Position numbers and translations under genes: made by a program
Part shown: one piece after another, positions 53,202-63,899 of the stretch
How positions within the stretch are numbered: position 1 is the first letter of the stretch
Layout: the number at the start of each line of letters is the position of its first letter
Notes under the pieces: generated by a model
What the model was told of the DNA's origin: nothing
The model's database searches: none
Seen by the model: only the letters and a program-made list of their open reading frames with translations
DNA from: Paraburkholderia nodosa DSM 21604
GTDB lineage: Bacteria > Pseudomonadota > Gammaproteobacteria > Burkholderiales > Burkholderiaceae
Length of the DNA: 64,000 nucleotides
Reading direction: 5' to 3'
Assembly: GCF_000519185.1 (NCBI RefSeq)
Contig: NZ_JAFA01000003.1
Coordinates: forward strand, 68,583 to 132,582

Positions 53202-54503
53202 ATGGACGCCATCAAACGCTATTTCGGTTTCGAAGAAGCAGGCACCAACCTGCGCACCGAACTGCTCGCCGGTATCACGACTTTCCTCACGATGGCTTAC
53301 ATCATCTTCGTGAATCCGGCCATTCTCGGCGACGCCGGCATGCCGAAGGAAAGCGTATTCGTCGCCACCTGCCTCGTCGCGGCGCTCGCCTCGCTCGTCA
53401 TGGGCCTCTACGCGAACTACCCCATCGCGCTCGCGCCCGGCATGGGCCTGAACGCATATTTCGCCTATACCGTCGTGAAGGGCATGGGCTTCACGTGGCA
53501 GGCCGCGCTCGGCGCGGTGTTCATCTCCGGGTGCCTGTTCTTCATCGTCACGTTGCTGCGCGTGCGCGAAGCCATCGTCAATGGCATTCCGCATTCGATC
53601 CGTGTGTCGATCACAGCGGGTATCGGTCTCTTCCTCGCGATCATCTCGCTGAAGACCTCGGGCGTGGTGGTCGGCAGCCCGGCCACGCTCGTCGAACTCG
53701 GCAACCTGCACGATCCGCACACGATCCTCGCGATCATCGGCTTCTTCGCGATCGTCACGCTCGACGTGCTGAAGGTGCGCGGTGCGATCCTGATCGGCAT
53801 CGTGGGCGTCACGATTCTCTCGTTCTTCTTCGGCGGCAACCAGTTCCACGGCGTCTTCTCGCCGCCGCCGTCGATCATGCCGACTTTCGCTCAGCTCGAC
53901 ATCAAGGCGGCGCTCTCCACGGGCGTGCTCAACGTGGTGCTCGTGTTCTTCCTCGTCGAGCTGTTCGATGCGACCGGCACACTGATGGGCGTGGCCAACC
54001 GTGCCGGCCTGCTCGTGCACGGCAAGATGCACCGCCTGAACCGCGCGCTGCTCGCGGATAGCACCGCGATTCTCGCGGGCTCGATTCTCGGCACCTCGTC
54101 GACCACGGCGTATATCGAAAGCGCCTCGGGCGTGCAGGCGGGCGGCCGCACCGGCATGACCGCGCTCACCGTGGCCGTGCTGTTCCTCGCGTGCCTGTTC
54201 GTCGCGCCGCTCGCGGGCGTCGTGCCGGGCTACGCCACGGCGCCGGCGCTGCTCTACGTTTCGTGCCTGATGCTGCGCGAACTCGCCGATCTGCCCTGGG
54301 ACGACGCCACCGAAGTCGTACCCGCCGCCCTCACGGCGCTTGTCATGCCGTTCACCTACTCGATCGCCAACGGCGTGGCGTTCGGCTTCATCTCGTATGC
54401 GGGCCTGAAGCTCCTCACGGGCCGCGTGCGCGACGTGAAACTGGTCGTGTGGATCATCGCCGCCGTGTTCCTGTTCCGGTTCTTCTATCTCGGCAACGCG
54501 TAA
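53202..54503 (+). CDS. NCS2-family purine permease (AzgA/GhxP type)
   Basis: A 433-residue permease with about 12-14 helices and the AzgA-type N-terminus FGFEEAGTNLRTELLAGITTFLTMAYI, PGMGLNAYFAYTVV, FFLVELFDATGTLMGVANRAG and GTSSTTAYIESASGV. Predicted to import guanine/hypoxanthine or adenine with protons. Monocistronic, followed by a terminator. Confidence 0.92.
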   Translation: MDAIKRYFGFEEAGTNLRTELLAGITTFLTMAYIIFVNPAILGDAGMPKESVFVATCLVAALASLVMGLYANYPIALAPGMGLNAYFAYTVVKGMGFTWQAALGAVFISGCLFFIVTLLRVREAIVNGIPHSIRVSITAGIGLFLAIISLKTSGVVVGSPATLVELGNLHDPHTILAIIGFFAIVTLDVLKVRGAILIGIVGVTILSFFFGGNQFHGVFSPPPSIMPTFAQLDIKAALSTGVLNVVLVFFLVELFDATGTLMGVANRAGLLVHGKMHRLNRALLADSTAILAGSILGTSSTTAYIESASGVQAGGRTGMTALTVAVLFLACLFVAPLAGVVPGYATAPALLYVSCLMLRELADLPWDDATEVVPAALTALVMPFTYSIANGVAFGFISYAGLKLLTGRVRDVKLVVWIIAAVFLFRFFYLGNA

Positions 54504-54507
54504 AAGC

Positions 54508-54537
54508 AAAAGGGTGGCTTCGCGCCACCCTTTTTGT
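54508..54537 (+). terminator. Intrinsic terminator of the purine permease gene
   Basis: AAAGGGTGGC and GCCACCCTTTTT arms with a TTCGC loop, followed by GTTTT. Confidence 0.85.
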
Positions 54538-54685
54538 TTTAGCGGGCGATTCGCCAGCAACGTGCCTCTTTTTCACCGCCGCCACCCCGCAGAATCAAAC
54601 TTCGCAGCCGCCTGGCCGCTCCGCACGGCGCGTCGTCCTTATCATAGGAAGATATCTCCAGATCCCCGTACACAGGAGCCGCCAC

Positions 54686-55219
54686 GTGGCAACTTACCCC
54701 GCCGCAACCGCACGCTACACGAAGCCCGCCATCTTCTTTCACTGGGTCATTTTCCTGCTCGTCGCGCTCGCCTATCTCGCGATCGAGGTGCGCGGCCCCA
54801 AGGGCACGGACAGCCGCGTGTTCTGGAGCAACGTGCATTTCTGGGCGGGCTCGCTCGTGCTCGCGCTTGCCGTGCTGCGCCTCGCGTGGCGTCTTTGGCG
54901 CGGCGCGCCCGCGGAGATCGACTCGAACGCGCTGCTGTCGTTTCTCTCGCGCCTCGTGCATCTCGCGCTCTACCTGTTCATCTTCGTGCAGCCGCTCCTC
55001 GGCATTTTGATGATCAACGCCGGCGGCCATCCGGTCACGCTCGCGGGGCTCGATCTGCAGATCACGCTCGTCGGCCCAGACCCCGCCGCGCGCAAGTTCC
55101 TCAAAGACGCGCACGTGCTGATCGGCAATCTGTTCTATTGGGTGATCGGGCTGCACGCGCTCGCGGCGATCGCGCATCACATCGTATTCCGCGATAACAC
55201 GCTGCGCCGCATGATCTAG
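54686..55219 (+). CDS. Cytochrome b561-type membrane protein
   Basis: A 177-residue four-helix membrane cytochrome of the bacterial b561 family, passing electrons from quinol or superoxide across the inner membrane. Likely heme ligands: His in IFFHWVIF (helix 1), VHFWAG (helix 2), RLVHLALYLF (helix 3) and LHALAAIAHHIVF (helix 4). The GTG start at 54686 follows AGGAG by 7 bases. Confidence 0.9.
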   Translation: MATYPAATARYTKPAIFFHWVIFLLVALAYLAIEVRGPKGTDSRVFWSNVHFWAGSLVLALAVLRLAWRLWRGAPAEIDSNALLSFLSRLVHLALYLFIFVQPLLGILMINAGGHPVTLAGLDLQITLVGPDPAARKFLKDAHVLIGNLFYWVIGLHALAAIAHHIVFRDNTLRRMI

Positions 55220-55245
55220 CGGCAGAGCGGCACACGCGTAAACGA

Positions 55246-55315
55246 AAGCCGCGCCTCAACGGGCGCGGCAAAAAAATTCAGTTGAACCGAAAGCGCCCGC
55301 GTCTGGCGGGCGCCT
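55246..55315. terminator. Pair of hairpins between convergent genes
   Basis: GCCGCGCC/GGGCGCGGC (55246-55268) followed by an A-run (T-run for the minus strand), and GCGCCCGC-GTCTG-GCGGGCGC (55293-55315) close to the minus-strand gene end. Confidence 0.5.
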
Positions 55316-55324
55316 TTGCGTTGA

Positions 55325-55615
55325 CTACGCGCTCGCGTGCGCCTGCACGAAACGCACGTAGCCGCTGCGCAGCACGAGACACTGCGCACGTGTTTCGGAG
55401 AGCAAACGGCGCGCGCAAGCCTCGATGCGGTCGCGATGATGGTCGAACGCGCTGAGCATGTCTTCGGCGCGCGGCGAAGCCGCCCCGAAGTGGTCTTCCA
55501 GCGCCGCCGCCGTGATCAGACACTCCACCCGCTCGCCATCGATCATCGCCGGAAACGCCAAGGTCAGGTCTGGGCCCGAGTACTCGGGCACCTCATTCGG
55601 AAACATGATCTGCAT
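55325..55615 (-). CDS. DUF1488 family protein
   Basis: A 96-residue protein with the DUF1488 pattern: N-terminal FPNEVPEYSGPDLTLAFPAMIDGERVECLITAAALEDHFGA and helical LSAFDHHRDRIEACARRLL. Soluble, function unknown. AGGCGACC precedes the ATG. Convergent with the cytochrome b561 gene. Confidence 0.85.
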   Translation of the reverse strand: MQIMFPNEVPEYSGPDLTLAFPAMIDGERVECLITAAALEDHFGAASPRAEDMLSAFDHHRDRIEACARRLLSETRAQCLVLRSGYVRFVQAHASA

Positions 55616-55960
55616 GGTGGTCGCCTTTGGTGGAGGGTGAAAAGGCCGCGTTCAACCGCCCTCGGGCTGCCCCAACCTGGTGCCTGGGAACACCCCGATC
55701 CGGCTCGCGCGGATCAACACCAACCCTGGCGAACGACACGTTCGCGCAGGTTGATTTGATTCACTTTAGACGACTTCCTGCCGCCCGCAAAGTCGACGTT
55801 GTCACACACCTGAAATAGCCAGCGGCGTCTTCGTCTGATCCCTTTTTCGCAGGTGCAGCATGCGCGTGCGCCGTTGCGCGCACAAACACTCTCCTCCCCG
55901 GCCCTGCGCCAACGCGCTGCGCCGGTTGCCGCATCGCACCATGCGCGCCACCCGGGCGCG
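55616..55960. other. Intergenic region, 345 bp
   Basis: No gene or regulatory structure recognised. Confidence 0.4.
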
Positions 55961-56182
55961 TCAGGATTCGCGATGCCGGGGCTGATCGAGATCTTCGAGG
56001 TCCTTCGGGTGCAGGGTGAGCATCACCACGAACGCGACGATTCCAAGGGCCACGGTCACCATTCCGGAGAGCACGACGTTGTTCTCGTCGAAGATCAATC
56101 CGTCAATCGCATACCCGAGGCCAAAGAGCGCAACGAACGTGGCGAGCACCGCCACCACGATCCTCAATTCGCCGTGCACCAT
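55961..56182 (-). CDS. Small two-helix membrane protein, function unknown
   Basis: A 73-residue protein with two hydrophobic helices (about 6-28 and 36-58), joined by a short acidic turn (IDGLIFDENN), and a charged C-terminus HPKDLEDLDQPRHRES. No family assigned. It stands alone between the DUF1488 gene and the divergent sigma-54 activator. Confidence 0.65.
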   Translation of the reverse strand: MVHGELRIVVAVLATFVALFGLGYAIDGLIFDENNVVLSGMVTVALGIVAFVVMLTLHPKDLEDLDQPRHRES

Positions 56183-56425
56183 GACGAACTCCGCTACTCA
56201 GCGGGGGCGCGACGCGAATGCGCCCTCACCTTCATCATGGCACCCGCGCCAGTAAACTCAAGGCGCAGTTGAGGCACCGTCGCGGCTTGAGCCCGGGGTT
56301 CAACCCGGCTTCAACCCGAATTGGCAGCCGCCGCGTATCCTGTACCATGAACTGCCCCAGAGGCGCCGCGCGCGCAGTTGCCATGCTGCGCCGCAGCGTA
56401 GCGCCCAAAACGACTGGAGACACGA

Positions 56426-58396
<1,971 letters not shown>

Positions 58397-58497
58397 GCGC
58401 ACCGGACAGGCAGGAGCGAAGCAGGAGGCGAGGTGCGGCTTCTGGCCACCGCGACGCCAGGGTAAGCTTGGCGGATCGCTTCCCGCACCGCGCGCCC

Positions 58498-59628
58498 ATG
58501 GCCTCCGCTCAGGAAATCAACCGCTTCCGGCGCAATCTCGCCGACGAACTCGACAGCGCCGCCGTCTACGACACGCTATCCGCGGTCGAGAAAGACGACG
58601 AGCGCCGCCGCATCTTCGCCGAACTCGCCGCCTCCGAGCGCGAGCATGCGAGCGTCTGGCGCGAGAAGCTCGCGGCCAACGGCGTCACGCCCCCGCCGCA
58701 TCGGCGCAGCGCAAAAACTCGCTTGCTGCAAACGCTCACACGCACGTTTGGCCCTTCGCTCGTGCTGCCCACCGTCGCCGCCGCCGAATACGCCGACCGC
58801 GACCGCTACGCGCGCGAACCCGGCGCCGAGAAGCTCTCCGCCCAGGAGCAGCAGCACGCCGCCATCGTCCAGGCGATCGTCGCGAAGAAGCGCGAGCCCG
58901 AACACGGCCACGGCGAAGCGATCGGCGCCGCCGAGTCGTGGCACAAGAGCGCGACGTCGGGCAACGACCTGCGCGCAGCGGTGCTGGGGGCGAACGACGG
59001 GCTCGTCTCGAACTTCTGCCTGATCATGGGCGTGGCGGGCGCGGGCAGCGTCAATCGCACAATTTTGCTCACGGGGCTTGCGGGCCTCGTGGCTGGCGCC
59101 TGCTCCATGGCGCTCGGCGAATGGCTCTCGGTGACCAACGCGCGGGAGCTGGCGCGCACGCAGCTCGCGAAGGAAGCCGACGAACTCGAGCACACGCCCG
59201 ACGCCGAGCGCCACGAGCTCGCGCTGATCTATCAGGCGAAGGGCCTCGATCCCGATGAAGCGCGCCGCGTGGCCGCCCAGATCATGCGCAACAAGGACGA
59301 GGCGCTCAATACGCTGGCGCGCGAGGAGCTTGGCATCGACCCTAAAGAGTTGGGCGGCAATCCGTGGTCGGCCGCCGTCGTCTCGTTTTGCCTCTTCTCG
59401 CTCGGCGCGGCGTTTCCGACCGCCCCGTTCCTGTGGACGCACGGCGTCACGGCCATCGCGCAGTCGGTGGCGCTGAGCGCGTGCGGGCTCGCCCTTGTCG
59501 GCGTGTTCACGTCGCTCTTCAACGGGCGCAGCGCAACCTTCTCGGCGTTCCGGCAGATCGTGATCGGGCTCGCCGCGGCGGCGTTCACGGCGGGCGCGGG
59601 GCGGCTGCTCGGGGTGTCGCTTTCATGA
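58498..59628 (+). CDS. Ferritin-like domain fused to VIT1/CCC1-type Fe/Mn transporter (MbfA/Erythrin-VIT1 type)
   Basis: A 376-residue fusion. The N-terminal 140 residues form a rubrerythrin/ferritin-like helical bundle with Glu/His metal positions (DELDSAAVYDTL, EREHASVW, AAAEYADRDRY, EQQHAAIV). From about residue 150 is a VIT1/CCC1 transporter: SGNDLRAAVLGANDGLVSNFCLIMGVAGA, GACSMALGEWLSV, and three C-terminal helices. Related MbfA proteins export iron and protect against peroxide; whether this one exports Fe or Mn is unknown. It overlaps the ferredoxin gene (ATGA). Confidence 0.9.
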   Translation: MASAQEINRFRRNLADELDSAAVYDTLSAVEKDDERRRIFAELAASEREHASVWREKLAANGVTPPPHRRSAKTRLLQTLTRTFGPSLVLPTVAAAEYADRDRYAREPGAEKLSAQEQQHAAIVQAIVAKKREPEHGHGEAIGAAESWHKSATSGNDLRAAVLGANDGLVSNFCLIMGVAGAGSVNRTILLTGLAGLVAGACSMALGEWLSVTNARELARTQLAKEADELEHTPDAERHELALIYQAKGLDPDEARRVAAQIMRNKDEALNTLAREELGIDPKELGGNPWSAAVVSFCLFSLGAAFPTAPFLWTHGVTAIAQSVALSACGLALVGVFTSLFNGRSATFSAFRQIVIGLAAAAFTAGAGRLLGVSLS

Positions 59629-59951
59629 GCGATATGAGCCACGAAAGCGTGCAGGACGGCCCGCCGCAGGTGCCCGTCGTCCGCGTGGAGCCGCTCGGGC
59701 GCAGCTTCGAAGCGCCGCCCGAACTGACCTTGCTCGAAGCGGCGGCGTTCGAGGGCATCCGTCTGCCGCGCATGTGCCGCAACGGCACCTGCCGCGCCTG
59801 CCTGTGCCGCGTGGTGAGCGGCGAAGTGAGCTTCACGATCGAGTGGCCCGGATTGAGCCGCGAGGAAAAAGCCGAGGGCTATGTGCTGACTTGCGTGGCC
59901 GTCGCGCGCACGGATCTCGTGCTCGACGTGCCAGAGGCGGAAGCGATGTAG
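59625..59951 (+). CDS. [2Fe-2S] plant-type ferredoxin
   Basis: A 108-residue ferredoxin-fold protein with the cluster ligands C-X4-C-X2-C (MCRNGTCRAC, about residues 50-58) and a fourth Cys in YVLTCVA (about 89). Overlaps the ferritin-VIT1 gene by 4 bp, so it may reduce Fe(III) in the ferritin domain before transport; this is inference. A terminator follows. Confidence 0.9.
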   Translation: MSDMSHESVQDGPPQVPVVRVEPLGRSFEAPPELTLLEAAAFEGIRLPRMCRNGTCRACLCRVVSGEVSFTIEWPGLSREEKAEGYVLTCVAVARTDLVLDVPEAEAM

Positions 59952-59981
59952 CGGCTGCAAAACGCAGCGCCCGGATGCGAA

Positions 59982-60016
59982 ACGGCCCGCGAATCGAAAT
60001 CGCGGGCCGCTTTTAT
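59982..60016 (+). terminator. Terminator of the ferritin-VIT1/ferredoxin operon
   Basis: CGGCCCGCGA / TCGCGGGCCG hairpin with a 7-base loop, then CTTTT. Confidence 0.75.
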
Positions 60017-60035
60017 CTGCGTACTGCCGACAGGC

Positions 60036-60326
60036 TTACTGGCCGCCGAAGTACACCGATTGCGGACCGGTGCGAGCCGCTTCCGACACATAGCGAGCGC
60101 CCGCAACCGACGTCGAGTTGCTCACGCCGCCGAACGAGCCATCGGTCTGGGCGACCGGCGCGGCCGTCTGGGTGGCGACTGCAGCCTGATTGCGGCTCGT
60201 TTGCTGGAATTCAACGAGTTGCTCGCGCACTTGCTCGCGGGTCAGACCTTGATCGGCCTGGGCGAAAGCGGCCAGCGGGGCGGCCAGAGCAACGGTGACG
60301 GCAACAGCCTTGAGAAGCGACTTCAT
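60036..60326 (-). CDS. DUF4148-like exported protein
   Basis: A 96-residue protein: signal peptide MKSLLKAVAVTVALAAPLAAFA, then GLTREQVREQLVEFQQ, the first DUF4148 helix; the second half is Ala/Thr/Gln-rich and lacks the GYDP..YPEN motif, so it is a divergent member. RBS GGAGG lies 6 bases upstream. Divergent from the next DUF4148 gene. Confidence 0.75.
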   Translation of the reverse strand: MKSLLKAVAVTVALAAPLAAFAQADQGLTREQVREQLVEFQQTSRNQAAVATQTAAPVAQTDGSFGGVSNSTSVAGARYVSEAARTGPQSVYFGGQ

Positions 60327-60714
60327 GGTGACAACCTCCGGAATTATTTAACGTCGATGCGCAACGACGGTGCATACCCTGTCGTGCTCCGCCGGCTCGC
60401 TGCGACTCGCCGCATCGGCTGGCTGTGAGTGGATTCTAGGCAAGCGCTCCGGCCGGATACAGACTGATTCAGGCGAATTGGAATTACGGATTTCGCAATA
60501 ATCCGGCGAGATTTTAGGGCCGGGTGTTCCACGGCCTTCACGCCTTATTGCACGTGCCTGGCGCAATACTTCAGGAGATTTCGAACCCGATTGTTGTCGC
60601 AAAGAGAACACTGAATTCGTTTTCTAAGTATTTACCCTGACCCTCCGCCCGCATACATTGTCGAGATGGGCCACGCCGATGCGATGGCTCCCCACAAAAA
60701 ATCGGAGGTTAGTC
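60327..60714. other. Divergent intergenic region between two DUF4148-type genes, 388 bp
   Basis: AT-enriched, with long A/T words around 60480-60630. TACATT (60653-60658) is a possible -10 for the right-hand gene. No gene-like frame; it probably carries promoters for both exported proteins. Confidence 0.4.
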
Positions 60715-60978
60715 ATGAAGTCGATTCTGAAGGCAGCTGTGCTCGCCGCCATCGTCGCCGTGCCCGCCGCTGCGTTCGCGCAGGCACAACCCCAGCAACA
60801 ACCTGTGACCCGTGCCGAAGTTCGGGCCGATCTCGCGCAACTGCGCGCCGCCGGCTACGATCCGAGCGACTGGATGCACTACCCGGAAAACATTCAGGCT
60901 GCCGAAGCCAAGGTCGCAGCGCAGCGCGCGACGGCTTATGGCCCGTCGACGAATGGAACGTCGCAGTCGAGCCAGTAA
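60715..60978 (+). CDS. DUF4148 family exported protein
   Basis: An 87-residue protein: signal peptide ending AAAFAQ, core PVTRAEVRADLAQLRAAGYDP, then DWMHYPENIQAAEAKVAAQRA. It is close to the 52.6 kb paralogue. RBS GGAGG precedes the ATG. Function unknown; likely periplasmic. Confidence 0.88.
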   Translation: MKSILKAAVLAAIVAVPAAAFAQAQPQQQPVTRAEVRADLAQLRAAGYDPSDWMHYPENIQAAEAKVAAQRATAYGPSTNGTSQSSQ

Positions 60979-61137
60979 GTTTCGCGACAACCCCGGCTGT
61001 GACGCCGGGTTCTCGTGCAAAGCATCAGGCCCGCCCTCGTGAGAGTGGCGGGCCTGATTCGTTTTGAAACGGATTTCCGGCCCGGCGCGGATCATGGCGC
61101 ACCACGAAGCGGCGCCAGTGTGAGCGGCAAGCCCGCA

Positions 61138-61521
61138 TCAACGGCCGCCCGGTCCACCGCCACCGTGACCGCCACCGCCGTGGCCTCCGCCACCATGGCC
61201 GCCGCCGGGGCCGCCCCCATGACCGCCGCCCGGCGGCCCCCAAGGTCCGCCGTGACCGCCACCGTGACCACCCGGACCTCCACCGTGCCAGCCACCGCCG
61301 CCGCCGTGCCAGTCGCCGCCGTGATAATCGCGACCGCCGCCACCGCCCCAGACGCCGATGTTCACGCTGCCATATGTCGGCGCATAGCCCGGCGCGTAGC
61401 CGCTGTAATAACCGGTGGAGTACGGCTGGCCATAGCCGCCGTAACCATAGTCGTAGCCCGGGGCCACCGCACACCCGGCAAGGAGCGCGATGGCGCCCAC
61501 CGTGAGAACGAACTTGAACAT
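61138..61521 (-). CDS. Gly/His-rich lipoprotein
   Basis: A 127-residue protein with a lipoprotein signal (LLAGC, lipid-modified Cys about residue 16), a Tyr/Gly-rich middle (GYDYGYGGYGQPYSTGYYSGYAP) and a long C-terminal tail of Gly, His, Trp and Pro repeats (about residues 58-127). Could bind metals through His or act as a disordered envelope coat; not shown. RBS GGAGAG a few bases upstream. Confidence 0.7.
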   Translation of the reverse strand: MFKFVLTVGAIALLAGCAVAPGYDYGYGGYGQPYSTGYYSGYAPGYAPTYGSVNIGVWGGGGGRDYHGGDWHGGGGGWHGGGPGGHGGGHGGPWGPPGGGHGGGPGGGHGGGGHGGGGHGGGGPGGR

Positions 61522-61648
61522 AGCGAACTCTCCTTTCCATTTGTAAGAAAGAAGAATCAGCGTTAAGTTCTTATTGAATTGTGAGCACGGGTTACCGTTG
61601 TAACGCGGAACGCGCCTCTACGCGGCGCGTAGACGCCCGCTCAGGGAT

Positions 61649-61843
61649 TTAGCCGCGACGGCCGAGCGCGTCCTCTATTTTCCGGTCGGTCTTGAACTGG
61701 CTGAGCGAATACACGGCCCAGATCGCGGCCGGAATCCACCCGACCAGCGTAACTTGCAGGATCAGGCAGACGATGCCCGCAATCGGACGCCCAATGGTGA
61801 AGAACAGGAGCCAGGGCAGAATCAGCGCAATCAGTAAACGCAT
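61649..61843 (-). CDS. YqaE/Pmp3-family membrane protein
   Basis: A 64-residue proteolipid with two hydrophobic helices and the Pmp3/UPF0057 pattern: GRPIAGIVCLILQVTLVGWIPAAIWAVY. The family is stress- and salt-linked in other organisms. Confidence 0.85.
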   Translation of the reverse strand: MRLLIALILPWLLFFTIGRPIAGIVCLILQVTLVGWIPAAIWAVYSLSQFKTDRKIEDALGRRG

Positions 61844-61888
61844 TCGGCGAAACCTCTAAAGCGTGGAAAAAGACGAGTGTGAAAGGAA

Positions 61889-62083
61889 TCAGTTGACGGG
61901 CGCGAAGCGCGGCACGAGTCCGCCTTCATACTCGACGAGTTCGAAGAACACGTTGGAGGGCCGCGTCCAGATCGTACCGTTCGCCGCGCGATACACGATC
62001 ATCGTGACGGAAGGATCCGATTCGAGCGTCGCCTCGCAAACCAGTTCGTAAATGCCACCCTTGTAGTGCCTGTAGCGCACCAT
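61889..62083 (-). CDS. DUF1653 family protein
   Basis: A 64-residue protein with the DUF1653 pattern YRHYKGGIYELVCEATLESDP, VYRAANGTIWTRPSNVFFELVEYEG. Predicted small beta-rich fold, function unknown. The start ATG 62083 gives the family N-terminus; the longer in-frame extension is not homologous. Confidence 0.85.
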   Translation of the reverse strand: MVRYRHYKGGIYELVCEATLESDPSVTMIVYRAANGTIWTRPSNVFFELVEYEGGLVPRFAPVN

Positions 62084-62198
62084 CGTGTTCCCCTCTTCGA
62101 GTGCGCAAGCCGTCCTTGCGCGACTGCGCCAGTGTAACAAGGGAAAGCGGCATGCGGACCCGTGTAGCAGACGCCGGCAGGCAAGCTTTAGCGTGACA

Positions 62199-62867
62199 TC
62201 ACTTCGCGCGGCGCCGCGCCGGACGCGCATCGGCCGCAGCCGGCGCGGCGCCGCAGATCAGCGTGACGCCGGCCACCGCCATGGCGCGCAGCGAGGCCCG
62301 CGAATCGCCGGCCCGCGCGCGCAGCGCCATGCTGTGCAATAGCGCGGAGGCGAGGCGCGCCAGCATCGGCGCGCTGGCATCGGGCGGCAGCTCGCCTTGC
62401 GCGAGCGCCGCGCGCAGGCGCCGCTCGAACGCCTTGTCGAACGTGCGCAATCCAGCGGCAAGACGCTCGCGTACCGCGTCGTCGTTGACGGCTTCCACTG
62501 CCGCCGTGCCGATCAGCAGGCAGCCGCGCGCTGCGTCGTGCGCCGGCAGATACCAGCCGAGCGCGCCGTCGAATACACGCATCAGCGCCTCGCGCAGCGG
62601 CACTGCGCTGTCCAGCGCGGACTCCATCGCCGTGCGTCCCGCTTCCACATAACGCTCCATGGTCTGCAGATAGAGCGCGTGCTTGTCGCCGAATGCGCCA
62701 TATAGGCTCGGCCGGTTCATGCCGGTCGCCTCGCTCAGGTCGTCGAGCGACGTGCCTGCATAGCCATTGCGCCAGAACGTGTCGCGCGCGCGGGCGAGCG
62801 CCTCTTGCGGATCGTAGGCGCGCGGCCGCCCACGCGGGCGGCTATCCTTTTTTGTACTGGATTGCAT
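62199..62867 (-). CDS. TetR-family transcriptional regulator
   Basis: A 222-residue repressor with an N-terminal HTH (about 25-70: ALARARDTFWRNGYAGTSLDDLSEATGMNRPSLYGAFGDKHALY) and a C-terminal ligand domain of the AcrR/NemR-like group. Divergent from a glutathione S-transferase gene, which it probably represses; a TTTTTGT-N10-ACAAAAA palindrome lies between the starts. Confidence 0.9.
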   Translation of the reverse strand: MQSSTKKDSRPRGRPRAYDPQEALARARDTFWRNGYAGTSLDDLSEATGMNRPSLYGAFGDKHALYLQTMERYVEAGRTAMESALDSAVPLREALMRVFDGALGWYLPAHDAARGCLLIGTAAVEAVNDDAVRERLAAGLRTFDKAFERRLRAALAQGELPPDASAPMLARLASALLHSMALRARAGDSRASLRAMAVAGVTLICGAAPAAADARPARRRAK

Positions 62868-62886
62868 AGAAATATTGGATCGGCGA

Positions 62887-62910
62887 TTTTTGTTCACTAT
62901 AGTACAAAAA
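62887..62910. promoter_or_regulatory. Candidate TetR operator
   Basis: TTTTTGT-N10-ACAAAAA, with CACTATAGT in the spacer, about 20 bp upstream of the TetR start and 46 bp upstream of the GST start. Inverted symmetry and divergent position fit autoregulation plus GST repression. Confidence 0.6.
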
Positions 62911-62955
62911 TTCGAAAAGCCCGAAAACCCCGAAAACCCGCAATGGAGGATGACG

Positions 62956-63579
62956 ATGGATCTGTATTTCGCCCCGCTGGCGTGCTCGCTCGCCACGCGC
63001 ATCGCGCTCTACGAGGCAGGCGCGCAGGCACGCTACATCCAGGTCGATACGCTCACGAAGGAGCTCGCCGAAGGCGGCGACTTCTTCGCCGTCAACGCAC
63101 TCGGCCAGGTGCCGGTGCTGCGCGAGGACGACGGCTGGACGCTCACCGAAAACTCGGCGGTGCTGCCGTGGGTGGCCGACCGTTTTCCCGAGGCACGGCT
63201 CGCGCCGCCAGCGGGCACGCGCGAGCGCGCGCGCCTGCAGCAATGGCTAGGCTTCATCGGCACCGAGCTGCACAAGGCCGTGTTCGTGCCGCTGCTCGGC
63301 AAGGACGTGGACGAGGCCGTCAAGGACTATGCGCGCGGCAAGATCCCGCGCCGCTTCGGCTTGCTCGCGCAGCATCTCGAATCGCGCACCTTCCTGCTCG
63401 ACGCGTTCAGCGTCGCGGACGCCTATCTCGTGACCGTCCTAAACTGGGCGCCGTACGTGGGCATCGATGTGTCGCAATGGGAGGCCGTCGCGACCTACGC
63501 GCAACGCGTGCGCGAGCGGCCCGCCGTTGCGAGAGCCTTCGCCGAAGAGTACGAGATCTTCAAGCGCACGCGGCACTGA
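62956..63579 (+). CDS. Glutathione S-transferase family protein
   Basis: A 207-residue GST with N-terminal thioredoxin fold (MDLYFAPLACSLATRIALYEAG; NALGQVPVL; TLTENSAVLPWVADRF, with the cis-Pro and GSH-binding ES-like N-S) and a C-terminal helical domain (SVADAYLVTVLNW). Catalytic residue probably Ser/Cys at the PLACS position. ATG 62956 is preferred because GGAGG is 6 bases upstream; the ATG at 62950 abuts it. Probably controlled by the divergent TetR. Confidence 0.9.
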   Translation: MDLYFAPLACSLATRIALYEAGAQARYIQVDTLTKELAEGGDFFAVNALGQVPVLREDDGWTLTENSAVLPWVADRFPEARLAPPAGTRERARLQQWLGFIGTELHKAVFVPLLGKDVDEAVKDYARGKIPRRFGLLAQHLESRTFLLDAFSVADAYLVTVLNWAPYVGIDVSQWEAVATYAQRVRERPAVARAFAEEYEIFKRTRH

Positions 63580-63670
63580 AGCGCGCTTTGCCGGCTATTT
63601 TTTCTCGCCCGACAAGCGCTTTTTTGTCGTGCGATAACGTTGCGGTCGCCACATTCGCCGGAGCCGCACA

Positions 63671-63883
63671 ATGGCCACGCTCGAAGCCTTGCGCATCGTC
63701 CTCGACGACCCGCATACGCCCGAAATCATCCGCAATCACGTCATCGACTCATTGCAGTACGCGCTGCGCAATCATGGCCAGGTGTTCGCCGCGAAAGAGA
63801 TCGAATGGCTCGCCACGTGGGACGATGCGCGCATTCCGCTCGCGGCTTCGAAGGAGTTGCGCCGGCGCGTAGGTCAGGGCTGA
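63671..63883 (+). CDS. Small hypothetical protein (70 aa)
   Basis: A 70-residue soluble, helical protein (HVIDSLQYALRNHGQVFAAKEIEWLATWDDARIP). No signal or recognised domain. It converges with the gene entering from the right edge. Confidence 0.6.
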   Translation: MATLEALRIVLDDPHTPEIIRNHVIDSLQYALRNHGQVFAAKEIEWLATWDDARIPLAASKELRRRVGQG

Positions 63884-63899
63884 CGCGCGCCTTGCACGT

